From NCBI GenBank assembly GCA_020630875.1, contig JAHDIH010000002.1, positions 619,102-683,101 on the forward strand: 64,000 nucleotides of DNA, read 5' to 3'. This stretch comes from Deltaproteobacteria bacterium. GTDB lineage: Bacteria; Myxococcota_A; Polyangia; Haliangiales; Haliangiaceae. The position numbers and the translations under genes were made by a program. The notes under the pieces were generated by a model. It saw only the letters and a program-made list of their open reading frames with translations, had not been told where the DNA came from and ran no database searches. Below, piece by piece: positions 8,015 through 17,024 of the stretch (its first letter is position 1; each line of letters opens with the position of its first letter).

Positions 8015-9922
8015 ATGAAGAATTCGCACTTCGGCTCGGTCTTGGTAGAACGAAAACTTCTTTCTCCCGCTGACTACAGACGCATCGTAGAGAAGCAAGC
8101 TACGGATGGCGGAGCTCTCGATACAGTGTCACTAGAACTTGGATTAGGGCGCTACCTTCGTCTGAAGGGGTTAGCGACCATGTTCTCGGGGGTACCACCG
8201 CTGGAGCGAAAAGCGATTAACAACATTTCGACAAGATTTAAGCCGCCATTTGATCTAGAAGCCGCGGACCATTGGGGGGTGGTGCCGTTCAAAATGGATT
8301 CTGAATTCACCAGCGTAGTGGTTAAACAAGATACCGCACCTGAGGCTTTGGGAACTATTGCAGAAAGTTTTGGAATCTCGCTACAACCTTTCGTGGGACT
8401 GGAGTTCGAGTACGAAGTAATTCGCGCTCAGGTTTACGGTATCGAAGTAGCAAAGCGATTCGACTATCTTTGGAAAAAGTACAGTACCGCGAGCACCGTA
8501 ACGCGCCGAAGGCGAAGTACTTCCCCTGGACTTCCGGTAGAGAAGCGGATTGGTGGACACCTGGTTAGAAACGAATCACCAGAAGAATCCCATAAGCGCA
8601 TTGCGAACGCTAAGACTAGAGATGAGATAATTGCAGTACTAACGGATGCGGCAAGAAGACGCTTCGATAATACGGTCCTCTTTTACATCGTAGGAAACCG
8701 GGTCAGAGTTAGAAAAGTTTGGACGGCCCATGGCGAGAGCGCTTCCAACAATGAGTTTGCCGTGGACAATCAGCCACTTTTCCGATTGCTCACAAAGTCG
8801 AATGCTACTTATCACGGGCGATTGATGGTCGGTGGAAATGCTGACCCCTTACTCCGAGAGATCGGCTCCGTTCTACCGGATGAGGTTTGTGCGTTTCCGG
8901 TGGTTATTTCCGATAGGACTGCTGCAGTTTGTCTTTCCTACAACTTTAGCGAAGTGCCAATGCAGCCGTTTATTGCACCAATAGATTCTATTGCCAGACA
9001 TGTTGGTGAGCGGTTGGTTGAGCAAATAGCTCAACAGAAGGCGATGGCAAATCCTCCTTTGGTGGTATACAAAGGAGAGCAAGTTGGGCTCGGGGAACCT
9101 GAAAGCCCAAAGGTTGACAACTCAAAAATGTTTGAAGAATTCTCGGAGTCCGATCCGATGCTTGCGGCGGAGATGCTCAAGGAACTTTTGAAATATCCCA
9201 AAGAGTGCCGCGAACTATTGGTGCGTAACTTTCCTGGTCAATTGTGGCGTGATGACTCCGCTGCAGCGTCCGATTTAGGCCCGCTTACTATGCTTGCGGT
9301 GTGCCTAGGGACTCGTGCGGAAGACATTCTGTTGGATAAAATGAAGGATCGCCGCGCGCAAACCAGATTGATTGCGACAAAGTGCGCAGCAGAGGTTCAA
9401 AGTAGCAGCTTGCTATCTGGACTTTCCGGTAGGTTGTTTGACGAAGATTGGAAAGTTCGGCATCAAGCAGCATCGGCAATTTCAGGTTACCCCGATATCG
9501 AACTTGAAGTAGTGAGACTAAGACTCCGCAAGGAGATAAAAAGTGGAGGCCTGTTATTCGCTGAAAGAGCAGCGGATGCGATATTGGAACTTCGCGACTA
9601 TGCGTCAATACCAGCTCTAATTACGGCACTTGAGAACAATCCTAGAGCCATGCAAGTACGTAATGTTTTGAAGATATTTACCAAACAAATTTTTGAGGAT
9701 GCCGGCGGATATCGTTTGTGGTGGGAAGAAAATGGTGCGGTGTCCAGGAAAGAATGGCTTATCGCTGGTCTTTCGTCAGAGGATGAGATGCTGCGTCACT
9801 CTTCTATTGAAGACTTACGAATAGCGACGAAGAAACGCTTTGGATACAATCCAAACGATTCGCTAGAAAAACGAGAGAGTGCTATCGCACGCTGGTCCGA
9901 GTGGTTAGATTCAAAGACTTAG
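8015..9922 (+). CDS. MshEN (GspE N-terminal)-like and HEAT-repeat protein
   Basis: 635 residues with no signal peptide. Residues about 1-150 resemble the MshEN/GspE N-terminal fold, starting SHFGSVLVERKLLSPADYRR and containing a block on replacing default values (AADHWGVVPF). MshEN modules can bind c-di-GMP in secretion ATPases. The middle (about 195-350) looks like a GAF-type sensory region. Residues about 380-600 are alpha-helical repeats of HEAT type. There is no Walker motif, so it is not a secretion ATPase. Such combinations are common in Myxococcota and probably serve as signalling scaffolds. The gene ends with a 12-base overlap on convergent thrC. Confidence 0.6.
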   Translation: MKNSHFGSVLVERKLLSPADYRRIVEKQATDGGALDTVSLELGLGRYLRLKGLATMFSGVPPLERKAINNISTRFKPPFDLEAADHWGVVPFKMDSEFTSVVVKQDTAPEALGTIAESFGISLQPFVGLEFEYEVIRAQVYGIEVAKRFDYLWKKYSTASTVTRRRRSTSPGLPVEKRIGGHLVRNESPEESHKRIANAKTRDEIIAVLTDAARRRFDNTVLFYIVGNRVRVRKVWTAHGESASNNEFAVDNQPLFRLLTKSNATYHGRLMVGGNADPLLREIGSVLPDEVCAFPVVISDRTAAVCLSYNFSEVPMQPFIAPIDSIARHVGERLVEQIAQQKAMANPPLVVYKGEQVGLGEPESPKVDNSKMFEEFSESDPMLAAEMLKELLKYPKECRELLVRNFPGQLWRDDSAAASDLGPLTMLAVCLGTRAEDILLDKMKDRRAQTRLIATKCAAEVQSSSLLSGLSGRLFDEDWKVRHQAASAISGYPDIELEVVRLRLRKEIKSGGLLFAERAADAILELRDYASIPALITALENNPRAMQVRNVLKIFTKQIFEDAGGYRLWWEENGAVSRKEWLIAGLSSEDEMLRHSSIEDLRIATKKRFGYNPNDSLEKRESAIARWSEWLDSKT

Positions 9923-11230
9923 GCTGGAGCGAATCACATCGATTACCGCGGAGGCTTCGTTTTTGGTTTTGTGGATTTTGTTTCTGTACTTTGCGTTTAT
10001 CTTTTCTAGAGAACCACTGTGATAGTTAGATTTTATCTCAGAAAACTTCAAGCCAGCCGCTGTTGATACCACTACCACCTTATCGCTTTCCGCTATCTTG
10101 CCGTTTTGTCGTAGCTTTTTTACGGCAGCGAGTGCAACACCAGTATGAGGACACGCATATTGGCCTACCAAATCAGCATAAGCGGAGGCATTGGCTAGTT
10201 CTTGTTCCGTCGCGGTTTCGACTACTCCATCAAAGTCTTGAATCGCTGAAATCGCTTTTGCTATACTTACAGGGTTTCCAATCTGAATAGCAGAGGCAAG
10301 TGTTGGCTTGGCAGTCACTGGTGACGTGCTGTTAAAATCGTCCTTGTAAGAGTTGTAAAGTGGTGAAGCATTAGCAGCTTGAGCCACGCAAATTCTTGGC
10401 TGGGTTTCAATTAAGCCGAGTTCCCGGAGCATACGAAGTCCGGCTGCTAAAGCGCTTGTATTACCTAAGTTACCTCCGGGGATAACGATCCAGTCCGGTG
10501 GATTGTAAGCCAGTTGCTGGAGTGTCTCAATTGCAACCGTCTTTTGTCCCTCTAATCTCATCGCATTCATTGAGTTGGCTAGGTAGAGCCCATGCTCTTG
10601 TACTAGTTCCTTCACCATTGCCATGCATCCGTCAAAGTCGGTTTCCAAACCAATTACCGTGGCATGGTTCGAAATAGGTTGAACTAGTTGTGCGGGAGAA
10701 ATCTTGCCTTGTGGCAGCAGTACGATTGAGGGAATGTCAGCAGATGCCGCGTATGCCGATAGCGCTGCAGAAGTATCTCCAGTTGAAGCACATATTACGG
10801 CAGACACATTTCTGCCGATTCTTTTCAAAAATTGTACGTGAGATACCAGGACGGTCATCCCCAAATCTTTGAAAGAGCCCGTATGGGAAATTCCGCATTG
10901 TTTTATTCTCAGTTCTTTGCAACCTGCCCATGTTGCTAGTTGCTTGCTTGTTACCAAAGGAGAGTTTCCTTCTCCCATTGTCACTATGTCGTTGTCGAGG
11001 ATATGCGGTGCAATCCATTCTCGTTTCGCCCAGACACCACTATTATAGGGAGCCTGCGAATAGCAGTGACGAGAGTCAAAGAGTTGTTTCCACTCTATTC
11101 CACTTTTTTGGGAAAGTAGTTTAGTCTCGTGTTCAACAGCTAGTAAGTCAGAGCACTGCGAACATGAGAAAACTACCTGGTCGATTGGATAGTCTTGGCC
11201 ACAACCGATGCAACGGAATTTAGATTTCAT
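9911..11230 (-). CDS. thrC: Threonine synthase
   Basis: PLP-dependent enzyme of 439 residues converting O-phosphohomoserine to threonine. A zinc-ribbon N-terminus (Cys7, 10, 23, 26) precedes the fold-type II catalytic domain. The PLP lysine is Lys121 in SHTGSFKDLGM, and the phosphate-binding loop is PGGNLGNTSAL. The Zn ribbon marks the archaeal/deltaproteobacterial-type branch of ThrC. It follows the MXAN_5187-like gene with a 4-base overlap, so the two are cotranscribed. Confidence 0.9.
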   Translation of the reverse strand: MKSKFRCIGCGQDYPIDQVVFSCSQCSDLLAVEHETKLLSQKSGIEWKQLFDSRHCYSQAPYNSGVWAKREWIAPHILDNDIVTMGEGNSPLVTSKQLATWAGCKELRIKQCGISHTGSFKDLGMTVLVSHVQFLKRIGRNVSAVICASTGDTSAALSAYAASADIPSIVLLPQGKISPAQLVQPISNHATVIGLETDFDGCMAMVKELVQEHGLYLANSMNAMRLEGQKTVAIETLQQLAYNPPDWIVIPGGNLGNTSALAAGLRMLRELGLIETQPRICVAQAANASPLYNSYKDDFNSTSPVTAKPTLASAIQIGNPVSIAKAISAIQDFDGVVETATEQELANASAYADLVGQYACPHTGVALAAVKKLRQNGKIAESDKVVVVSTAAGLKFSEIKSNYHSGSLEKINAKYRNKIHKTKNEASAVIDVIRSSLSL

Positions 11231-12129
11231 TTTTTTGGGACGGCCTTGAGTATAGCTTTGTTGTCTTTCACCACTACCTTGAACTCGACACGTTTTGCTT
11301 GATGTTGGTTTAGTATCTGCGGTGTTTTCTTTTTTAAGTTATTCACTAATTGATCATAACTTAGCTGCTTTTCGTTTCCCACGATCCGCCGAGCTTGCAT
11401 GTATTTGTTGTAGAGTGCTCTAGTTTCTTGCGCGGTCATACCTTGCGGTTGCTGATTCTGAGGAACTCTAGGAGGGGGTGGCGGGCGCCGCCTTTTTACA
11501 GGTGGGGTTGCTGGCTTGTTTTCCATCGCGCCGAGTAGGGCGTCATAGTCCGGCGCATCGCCGGAGCCTAAATCAAAAGCCGTAGGACGGGGCAATTCGC
11601 CGGTTGGTTTTTCGGATATTATAGGTGCTGCGAACTCCTGAGTTTCTCTTGAATTATTTCGCTCAATCTTTTTCTTACCCAGTCCCCGCGTTCTTGCTCT
11701 CAAAATTTGATCACGAACGCTTCTTGGCATTTGCGCCAATACGCTGTCGGGCACATCGGAGGTGCCATCAGCGATCTTTTTCGTTAGTTTTCGAATATCT
11801 CTGACGTAGATACCTTTCTCAATTTGCCTAAGTACACGACGCCAGTAGGTATTGTAACTGGCGAATTTTTGACTCAAAGAGTTTAATTTGAAACGGATGG
11901 CGGTATTTCGTACTTTGCCAGTTTTTAGATCTCTTAGTGTTCGTTCGATTTCCTTATGAAGGATACCGGGGGCTTGCTTTTGAATACCCATGAAGTACTG
12001 CTCGTACATCACCTTGCAACGATCGATCTTTTTTTCAAGGATATCTAAGGTTTCGCCGATACGTTCGACGTTTTCCTCGTTTCCTTTGGTGCTGGTACGT
12101 GAAGCCACTTCCTTAAGAATACCAAACAT
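11227..12129 (-). CDS. Helical, Pro-rich protein with MXAN_5187-like C-terminal domain
   Basis: 300-residue cytoplasmic protein. Residues about 1-130 are predicted long helices (coiled-coil character). A Pro/Arg-rich low-complexity linker lies at about 215-230. The C-terminal 65 residues, from ALYNKYMQARRIVGNEKQLS to FKVVVKDNKAILKAV, resemble the domain annotated as MXAN_5187 C-terminal, found mainly in Myxococcota. Function is unknown. Its ATG at 12129 is only about 30 bases from divergent rseP. Family recall is moderate; the existence of the gene is secure. Confidence 0.65.
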   Translation of the reverse strand: MFGILKEVASRTSTKGNEENVERIGETLDILEKKIDRCKVMYEQYFMGIQKQAPGILHKEIERTLRDLKTGKVRNTAIRFKLNSLSQKFASYNTYWRRVLRQIEKGIYVRDIRKLTKKIADGTSDVPDSVLAQMPRSVRDQILRARTRGLGKKKIERNNSRETQEFAAPIISEKPTGELPRPTAFDLGSGDAPDYDALLGAMENKPATPPVKRRRPPPPPRVPQNQQPQGMTAQETRALYNKYMQARRIVGNEKQLSYDQLVNNLKKKTPQILNQHQAKRVEFKVVVKDNKAILKAVPKK

Positions 12130-12160
12130 GGTAGCGATCTATAAACAAAGACTTGAACTT

Positions 12161-13747
12161 ATGTCATTTTTGTATTTCACCATACTTGTAGGTCTCCTGG
12201 TCACTTTGCACGAGCTAGGCCATCTACTCGCTGCATTAATGCTCAAAGTGAGGGTTGAACGATTTTCGATCGGTTTCGGAAAGTCGGTTTTTTCTACGAA
12301 AATAGGCAACTTAAACATCTCTTTGGGCATTCTTCCCCTCGGTGGTTACGTTCGACTCGATGAGTCATCATTTGTACGGCAGCCGATTGAAAAGAAGCTA
12401 CTTGTCATCGTGGCTGGCCCGTTGGCGAACATTGTAGTTGCCTTCATGATGTATGGGTGGATTCATGCACAAACTTCTTCTCTTTACGCCCCTGTAGTCG
12501 GAAGTATCGTGCAAGAGGGGCCGGCAGATGATGCTGGGATTGTCGTATCGGATAGAATCGTTTCTATCGATGGTAAAGAAGTCGAAACGTTTGATGAATT
12601 ACAAAAAGCTATCCAGTCTCGTCCTGACAAAAAAGTACCTGTAGTTTTACTGCACAACGGAAAAAAAGTTACCCGGTTCGTGCATTTAAGAAAAGAACGA
12701 CTGAACAACCAAAGTGGAGATCGGGCTGCTGTTGGGTACATCGGAATCGCTCGGGAGCCGGTGTTGCCTGTCATAGGTGTGCTTGACCAAAACTCAAAGG
12801 CGGGAATAGCCGGCTTGCGAAGCGGCGACGTTATTACATCAATTGGTAACACGGCCGTTAAGTCGTGGAGCGACGTCGTTCGACTTCTCTCGAGGCGTGA
12901 CAGGGCGCAGGAAATTGTATACCTTCGACAGTTTAACCGCCCCTCTAGGAGTGGATTGACTGTCATGCGCGCTAAGTCATCAATTGTTGCTCCGCATAAG
13001 AGTCTTCTTGAATTCGGACTGTCACCCGCTGAGTTGTTTATTGACGCTATCGAACCGGAGTCGCCCGCCGATAAATGTGGTCTTAAAGAAGGAGACTTGA
13101 TTGCTTCCATAGATGGTACTCGAATACGTAACTGGAGGGATGCAAAGCAGTCGATTTGGGCAAAGCGAGGCGAAAGTTTTTCTCTTAAAGTCAAGCGCTA
13201 CTCTAACGGTGAAATAGAAACCAAAGATCTGAACTGCCGTGAACTTTGGGTACTTCGAATCGACCCCCTGCAAAATGAGAGCCGCCAATTGTGGTTCGGC
13301 GCAAGCACCCGTCGGCTGCGTGGAGAAGCAGCAAAGGTTCTAATTCCTAATCGAATGCAATATACATTCACTGCTGCTCTGAACGAGACGTTAACAACAC
13401 TCGGCGTAATTGGCAGAGGAATTTTCTCTCTGTTGAAGGGGGAAAACCTTTCTAAGTCTGTGGGAGGCCCACTGTCCGTATATGTCGCCGCATCCTACAG
13501 CCGGAAGTCCGGGTTGGTTACCTTTCTTAGGCTACTTGCGCTAGTAAGTATTAACTTGGCCTTGCTTAACCTTTTGCCTGTTCCCGCGTTGGATGGAGGG
13601 CAAGGATTATTAGTCATTGTCGAAACCATCCGCAGGAAGCCGCTTAGCGAGCTAACTCATAAGCGTATTCATAGGTTAGGAATCGCCATAGTCGTAATTG
13701 TTACTGTTCTTGCTCTACGGAATGATGTAATTAGGTTTTTGTTATGA
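12161..13747 (+). CDS. rseP: RseP-like site-2 membrane zinc metalloprotease with two PDZ domains
   Basis: 528-residue intramembrane protease. Zinc-binding HELGH is at residues 17-21 in the first membrane helix; the third ligand region NLLPVPALDGG is near residue 470. Two PDZ domains lie between, around 110-190 and 340-400, as in RseP/MmpA. It cleaves membrane-bound regulators such as anti-sigma factors, usually after a first cut. The frame is open further upstream, but ATG 12161 places HELGH at the usual distance from the N-terminus. TATAAA at 12140-12145 could be its -10. The gene overlaps tsaB by 4 bases (ATGA). Confidence 0.88.
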   Translation: MSFLYFTILVGLLVTLHELGHLLAALMLKVRVERFSIGFGKSVFSTKIGNLNISLGILPLGGYVRLDESSFVRQPIEKKLLVIVAGPLANIVVAFMMYGWIHAQTSSLYAPVVGSIVQEGPADDAGIVVSDRIVSIDGKEVETFDELQKAIQSRPDKKVPVVLLHNGKKVTRFVHLRKERLNNQSGDRAAVGYIGIAREPVLPVIGVLDQNSKAGIAGLRSGDVITSIGNTAVKSWSDVVRLLSRRDRAQEIVYLRQFNRPSRSGLTVMRAKSSIVAPHKSLLEFGLSPAELFIDAIEPESPADKCGLKEGDLIASIDGTRIRNWRDAKQSIWAKRGESFSLKVKRYSNGEIETKDLNCRELWVLRIDPLQNESRQLWFGASTRRLRGEAAKVLIPNRMQYTFTAALNETLTTLGVIGRGIFSLLKGENLSKSVGGPLSVYVAASYSRKSGLVTFLRLLALVSINLALLNLLPVPALDGGQGLLVIVETIRRKPLSELTHKRIHRLGIAIVVIVTVLALRNDVIRFLL

Positions 13748-14454
13748 GCGTAATACTGGCACTTGATACTTCAGGAAAAACGACGACGGTAGCTTTGCAC
13801 GCTGGTGGCACGACTGCGGAATTTTCTGGAGGCAGTAACGATCACTGTGAAAATCTAGCGGAGACAATACAAAACCTTCTCACTGAGTGTGGCGCCGCGG
13901 CGTCAGATATCACAGAGATCTTAGTAGGCGTAGGCCCTGGCTCATTTACTGGACTTAGAATTGGTTTGGCTACTGCTAAAGGCCTAGCTGTCGCCACAAA
14001 TGCAAGACTTTTGGGCTATTCTTCGCTTGGCCTTGTGGCTGCTAACGTTTGCGATGAACTTGAGACCAATGAGATATATATTGTAGCGGACGCACAGAGA
14101 AACGAAGTTTTCCATGGTGGATTCTCTTACGAAAACGGAAAGATTACTTACCTAGGCCGCATCGAGGTTTGCAAACCCAGTGAGATAAATACCTGCTTGC
14201 CGGAGCCGTTACCTTCGATTGTGTGCGGAAATGGAATTGATAAGTTCAACCTGCGTGAGGTCTTGGAGAGCCGCTTTGACAGAGTTGTTCCATCATTGCA
14301 TGAACCTAGAGCATTGCGTCTGATAGACCACTTTGTAGCTGACGGGGCGATGGACCCGTTGACTGGTAATGGTCCAATGTACGTTCGTAAGTCGGAAGCG
14401 GAGATTAAGTTTCCTGATGGAAATCCCGGCGGCTCTTTTGCTCCACGGAAATAG
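13744..14454 (+). CDS. tsaB: tRNA t6A biosynthesis protein TsaB
   Basis: 236 residues, ASKHA fold. ILALDTSGKTTTVALH at the N-terminus and GVGPGSFTGLRIGLATAKGLA (about 61-80) are diagnostic for TsaB, the partner of TsaD and TsaE in making threonylcarbamoyladenosine at position 37 of ANN-decoding tRNAs. It is translationally coupled to rseP by an ATGA overlap. Confidence 0.92.
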   Translation: MSVILALDTSGKTTTVALHAGGTTAEFSGGSNDHCENLAETIQNLLTECGAAASDITEILVGVGPGSFTGLRIGLATAKGLAVATNARLLGYSSLGLVAANVCDELETNEIYIVADAQRNEVFHGGFSYENGKITYLGRIEVCKPSEINTCLPEPLPSIVCGNGIDKFNLREVLESRFDRVVPSLHEPRALRLIDHFVADGAMDPLTGNGPMYVRKSEAEIKFPDGNPGGSFAPRK

Positions 14455-14456
14455 AA

Positions 14457-14906
14457 GTGCTGTCGCCTGAAGAAATAGAGAAACTTCGCAACGTTGGTTT
14501 GAAAATACACTCTGACGGCAGCATGACCCAAAAAGGAGAGTTCGTAACTCACCCAAGACTTAAGAAAGCCATTCTTTCTTGGTTAGATGTCGTGGATGGC
14601 AGAGTTGTTGTCGCTATCGACGAAACACGGTTTGCTTATGTTGAGGTTGAGAAATATCCTCTTATCGTTGTTAGTTGTTTTCTTGTTGACGGTGAACTTG
14701 TGGTTAAGCTCAACTCTGAAAATACAAAGAAAGTAAATCTAGAAAAGTTGCTCTACGACGAAGAAGATGAAGTGTTTCTATTCGAAGTCAAGAAAGGGCT
14801 AATTGCAAAGTTTTCTCAGAAAGCACAAGGAACCCTGCTATCATACTGTAATGTTTCTGAGACTGGCCAGCTCTTGCTGCTCGGCTGTTCAATTCGCAAG
14901 CGGTAA
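14457..14906 (+). CDS. Unknown protein, weakly DUF1285-like
   Basis: 149-residue soluble protein, GTG start two bases after the tsaB stop, so likely cotranscribed. The layout of an early DGSMTQKGEFVTHPRLKK block, then FAYVEVEKYPLIVVS and a central acidic turn, loosely recalls DUF1285 proteins (two small beta-barrel halves). I do not recognise a catalytic motif. The last 18 bases overlap the convergent histidine kinase gene. The gene is probably real given spacing, length and protein-like composition. Confidence 0.55.
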   Translation: MLSPEEIEKLRNVGLKIHSDGSMTQKGEFVTHPRLKKAILSWLDVVDGRVVVAIDETRFAYVEVEKYPLIVVSCFLVDGELVVKLNSENTKKVNLEKLLYDEEDEVFLFEVKKGLIAKFSQKAQGTLLSYCNVSETGQLLLLGCSIRKR

Positions 14907-16265
14907 CGTTATTAAGAACGTTGTTCCTGAGGGAGAGGTCTTCTCGATGATGATTGAGCCTTCATGGTCAAGGCACGTCTTCTTTACCAATGCCAAGCCA
15001 AGTCCCGTTCCCGTGTCTTTCGTGGTGACGTACGGATCAAAAACTTGCGGCTTTAGACTTTCAGAAATTCCGCTTCCATTGTCCGTGATTCTAATTTGAA
15101 CTTGCTTACTTGTCGTAGTCACGTTGATTGCTGCTTTGGGACTAGAGGTCGCAGACTCTTTTGCATTGTCTAGGAGGTTGACGAAGGCCCGTTTTAGTAG
15201 AACTTCATCAAAGGATACTGGTAGCTCTCCGTCGCTTTGTAAAGTTACCCAATCTTTATAGTTTGGTGTTTTACAAAGGGCGCGCAAAAACTCTCGTAGG
15301 TCGCCGGGGGTTTTCTGTGGTTGAGGTAGTTTGCTGAGTCCCCTAAACTCGTTGACAAGATGTTCGAGATGACGAATCTCTTCGTCGACAATTGATGCGG
15401 TGTCGTCGAGCAGTTTCCTAAAAGACGGGTCACTTCCATCGTATTTGCTAGCACACAGCTCGACAGCCAAGCGAATGGGGGTAAGAGGATTTTTTATTTC
15501 ATGTGCCAGATGTTTGGCTATCTCTTTCCACGTATTCAGTCGCTCAAGGTACGAAACTCTTTCTTGTTCATTTTTTAGTGCCGATGTCATCACGTTGAAT
15601 GATTCCGCCAAGTTTGCTACTTCATCTCCTCCAGTTTCATCCACTTTAATATTGAGATCCCCAGAGGCGACAGCTTCAGTCGCGGCTACTAGATTTCTAA
15701 GTCTTCTTGTAATGAAACTAGCTATGATCAAAGCGGCCAAAGTCACAAGTGCAACAACTCCTCCTAGAACAGCGATAAAGGCGTAGTTGTAACTCCTGGG
15801 AAGCTTACTCTTCATTGTCTTTATACGGTCAATTCTGTAAATGGAATTGGTTAGCTCTTGCAGGTTTCTTTGCAATGTCGGATCGATTTTGAAGTGGTAC
15901 GTTACCATCGGGTCGTCTTTTATTTTTACTTCCCAAGAAGGAGAGAAATCTTTCACTTCGTTAGGAGTCGAAATCCCAAGTAGATCGTCATGGCCTTGCA
16001 AAGGTTCTCCGTTAGCTCTTGCGATTGCCAAAGGTCTTGCGACAGCATCTTTGTAGTACCTTTTTCTTAGATCGATCTGATCACGATAAGCCATTGCTGC
16101 TTTTTCTAACTGTGGCTTAATCAGGGCGGCTTCATTAGAAGACACATTTTGGATCAGCACGGTGATGTTTTCTACAAGGTAGATAGAAACGACCAGCGGA
16201 ATCGCTGATACGACGAAAAGCAATACGATCAATTTCGTTCTTAGAGAAGCATTGAACCTAAACAT
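14889..16265 (-). CDS. NtrY-like membrane sensor histidine kinase
   Basis: About 458 residues. Membrane helix 1 lies near residues 10-30, a periplasmic sensing region of about 130 residues follows, helix 2 is near 162-185, then a HAMP segment. The phosphoacceptor is His255 in HLAHEIKNPLTPIRL, the NtrY/PleC type H-box. The ATPase domain carries N, G1 and G2 boxes (LLDNAKES, ITDNGSGI, GTGLGLALVKK). No response regulator is adjacent. A GTG 60 bases upstream (16325) is in frame; ATG 16265 is preferred because GAGGAAG precedes it and the protein then starts just before the first membrane helix. Confidence 0.85.
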   Translation of the reverse strand: MFRFNASLRTKLIVLLFVVSAIPLVVSIYLVENITVLIQNVSSNEAALIKPQLEKAAMAYRDQIDLRKRYYKDAVARPLAIARANGEPLQGHDDLLGISTPNEVKDFSPSWEVKIKDDPMVTYHFKIDPTLQRNLQELTNSIYRIDRIKTMKSKLPRSYNYAFIAVLGGVVALVTLAALIIASFITRRLRNLVAATEAVASGDLNIKVDETGGDEVANLAESFNVMTSALKNEQERVSYLERLNTWKEIAKHLAHEIKNPLTPIRLAVELCASKYDGSDPSFRKLLDDTASIVDEEIRHLEHLVNEFRGLSKLPQPQKTPGDLREFLRALCKTPNYKDWVTLQSDGELPVSFDEVLLKRAFVNLLDNAKESATSSPKAAINVTTTSKQVQIRITDNGSGISESLKPQVFDPYVTTKDTGTGLGLALVKKTCLDHEGSIIIEKTSPSGTTFLITLPLAN

Positions 16266-16400
16266 GCTGCATCTTCTTCCTCGTTTCAGCTGCCAACGTG
16301 CCCAAAGCGACTTGTTTTTGTTCACAGGTTCCCACCATTGTGAGTTGTCTACTCGTTGTTTGGGAGCATGTCTTTGTTTGAAGCGTTGGCATGGTCGTTG

Positions 16401-17024
16401 TTATTCTCTAGGGATGTAAAATGGTTGCGTTACGATACGGAGTACGTTTTCAGCTTGGGGAATTTCTTTAGCTACAAACGAGGCTACGAATGTGCCAAAT
16501 GCAGATTGTCCTTTAGAGCCATTGGCAGGACGTTTGATCCATTGACGAATCTTGGCAATGTCGCCTGCAGAAACTGGATTTAGCTCAACAAAAACCGATA
16601 CCGTGTAGCCTGTTCCCCTTTTCAGATTTGCAAGGTTGGCTACAGGAACGTTCTTTAATTCGCTAATTTGCCTGAACGCTGCAACATGAGTATCCGCACG
16701 CTTACGCTTAATGCCATTGAGAGTAGAGCTTCGTAACTCGTAGCGCTCATTCCAAAGATCGTAAACGATATGTTTCTCTATTTTAGAAAGTGAAACGTAC
16801 TTAGCGCTGTCCTGCTCAGAGATCAGTATGCGAACTCTGACTTTTGTAACTATACCGCTGGTGAGCGCTGCAAAGGATTTTGGTGTGAAAATGTCCGATA
16901 TGGATAGCGAAATAAGTAAATTGGTACCGTCTTCGTAGAATGAAGCTCTGCGGTATCTTGGCTTGTCAGCAAACGCCAAGTCTGTTGTCAGTAGGACAAC
17001 CAGTATGGGAATGATAGACTTTAT
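16401..17024 (-). CDS. DUF4390-type secreted protein, apparent AUA start
   Basis: The mature part fits DUF4390: beta-strand-rich, with WNERYELR, a long middle helix (AAFRQISELKNVPVANLANL) and GYTVSVFVELNPVSAGDIAKIRQW. DUF4390 genes often sit next to NtrY-like kinases, as here. The first canonical start in frame, TTG at 16979, falls inside a clear signal peptide. Reading back gives KSIIPILVVLLTTDLAFA preceded by ATA at 17024-17022, with GGGGGAG six bases before it. ATA overlaps the stop of the upstream gene as ATAA, exactly where ATGA coupling would be expected. I therefore place the start at 17024 (207 residues). Confidence 0.75.
   Translation of the reverse strand: MKSIIPILVVLLTTDLAFADKPRYRRASFYEDGTNLLISLSISDIFTPKSFAALTSGIVTKVRVRILISEQDSAKYVSLSKIEKHIVYDLWNERYELRSSTLNGIKRKRADTHVAAFRQISELKNVPVANLANLKRGTGYTVSVFVELNPVSAGDIAKIRQWIKRPANGSKGQSAFGTFVASFVAKEIPQAENVLRIVTQPFYIPRE

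Noticed and set aside
11990..12160. N-terminal extension of rseP
   Set aside because: It overlaps the divergent MXAN_5187-like gene and would move HELGH away from the N-terminus.
12484..13194. 236-codon frame antisense to rseP
   Set aside because: It lies fully inside a well-conserved PDZ protease gene and its translation is Ser/Arg-rich with no recognisable features.
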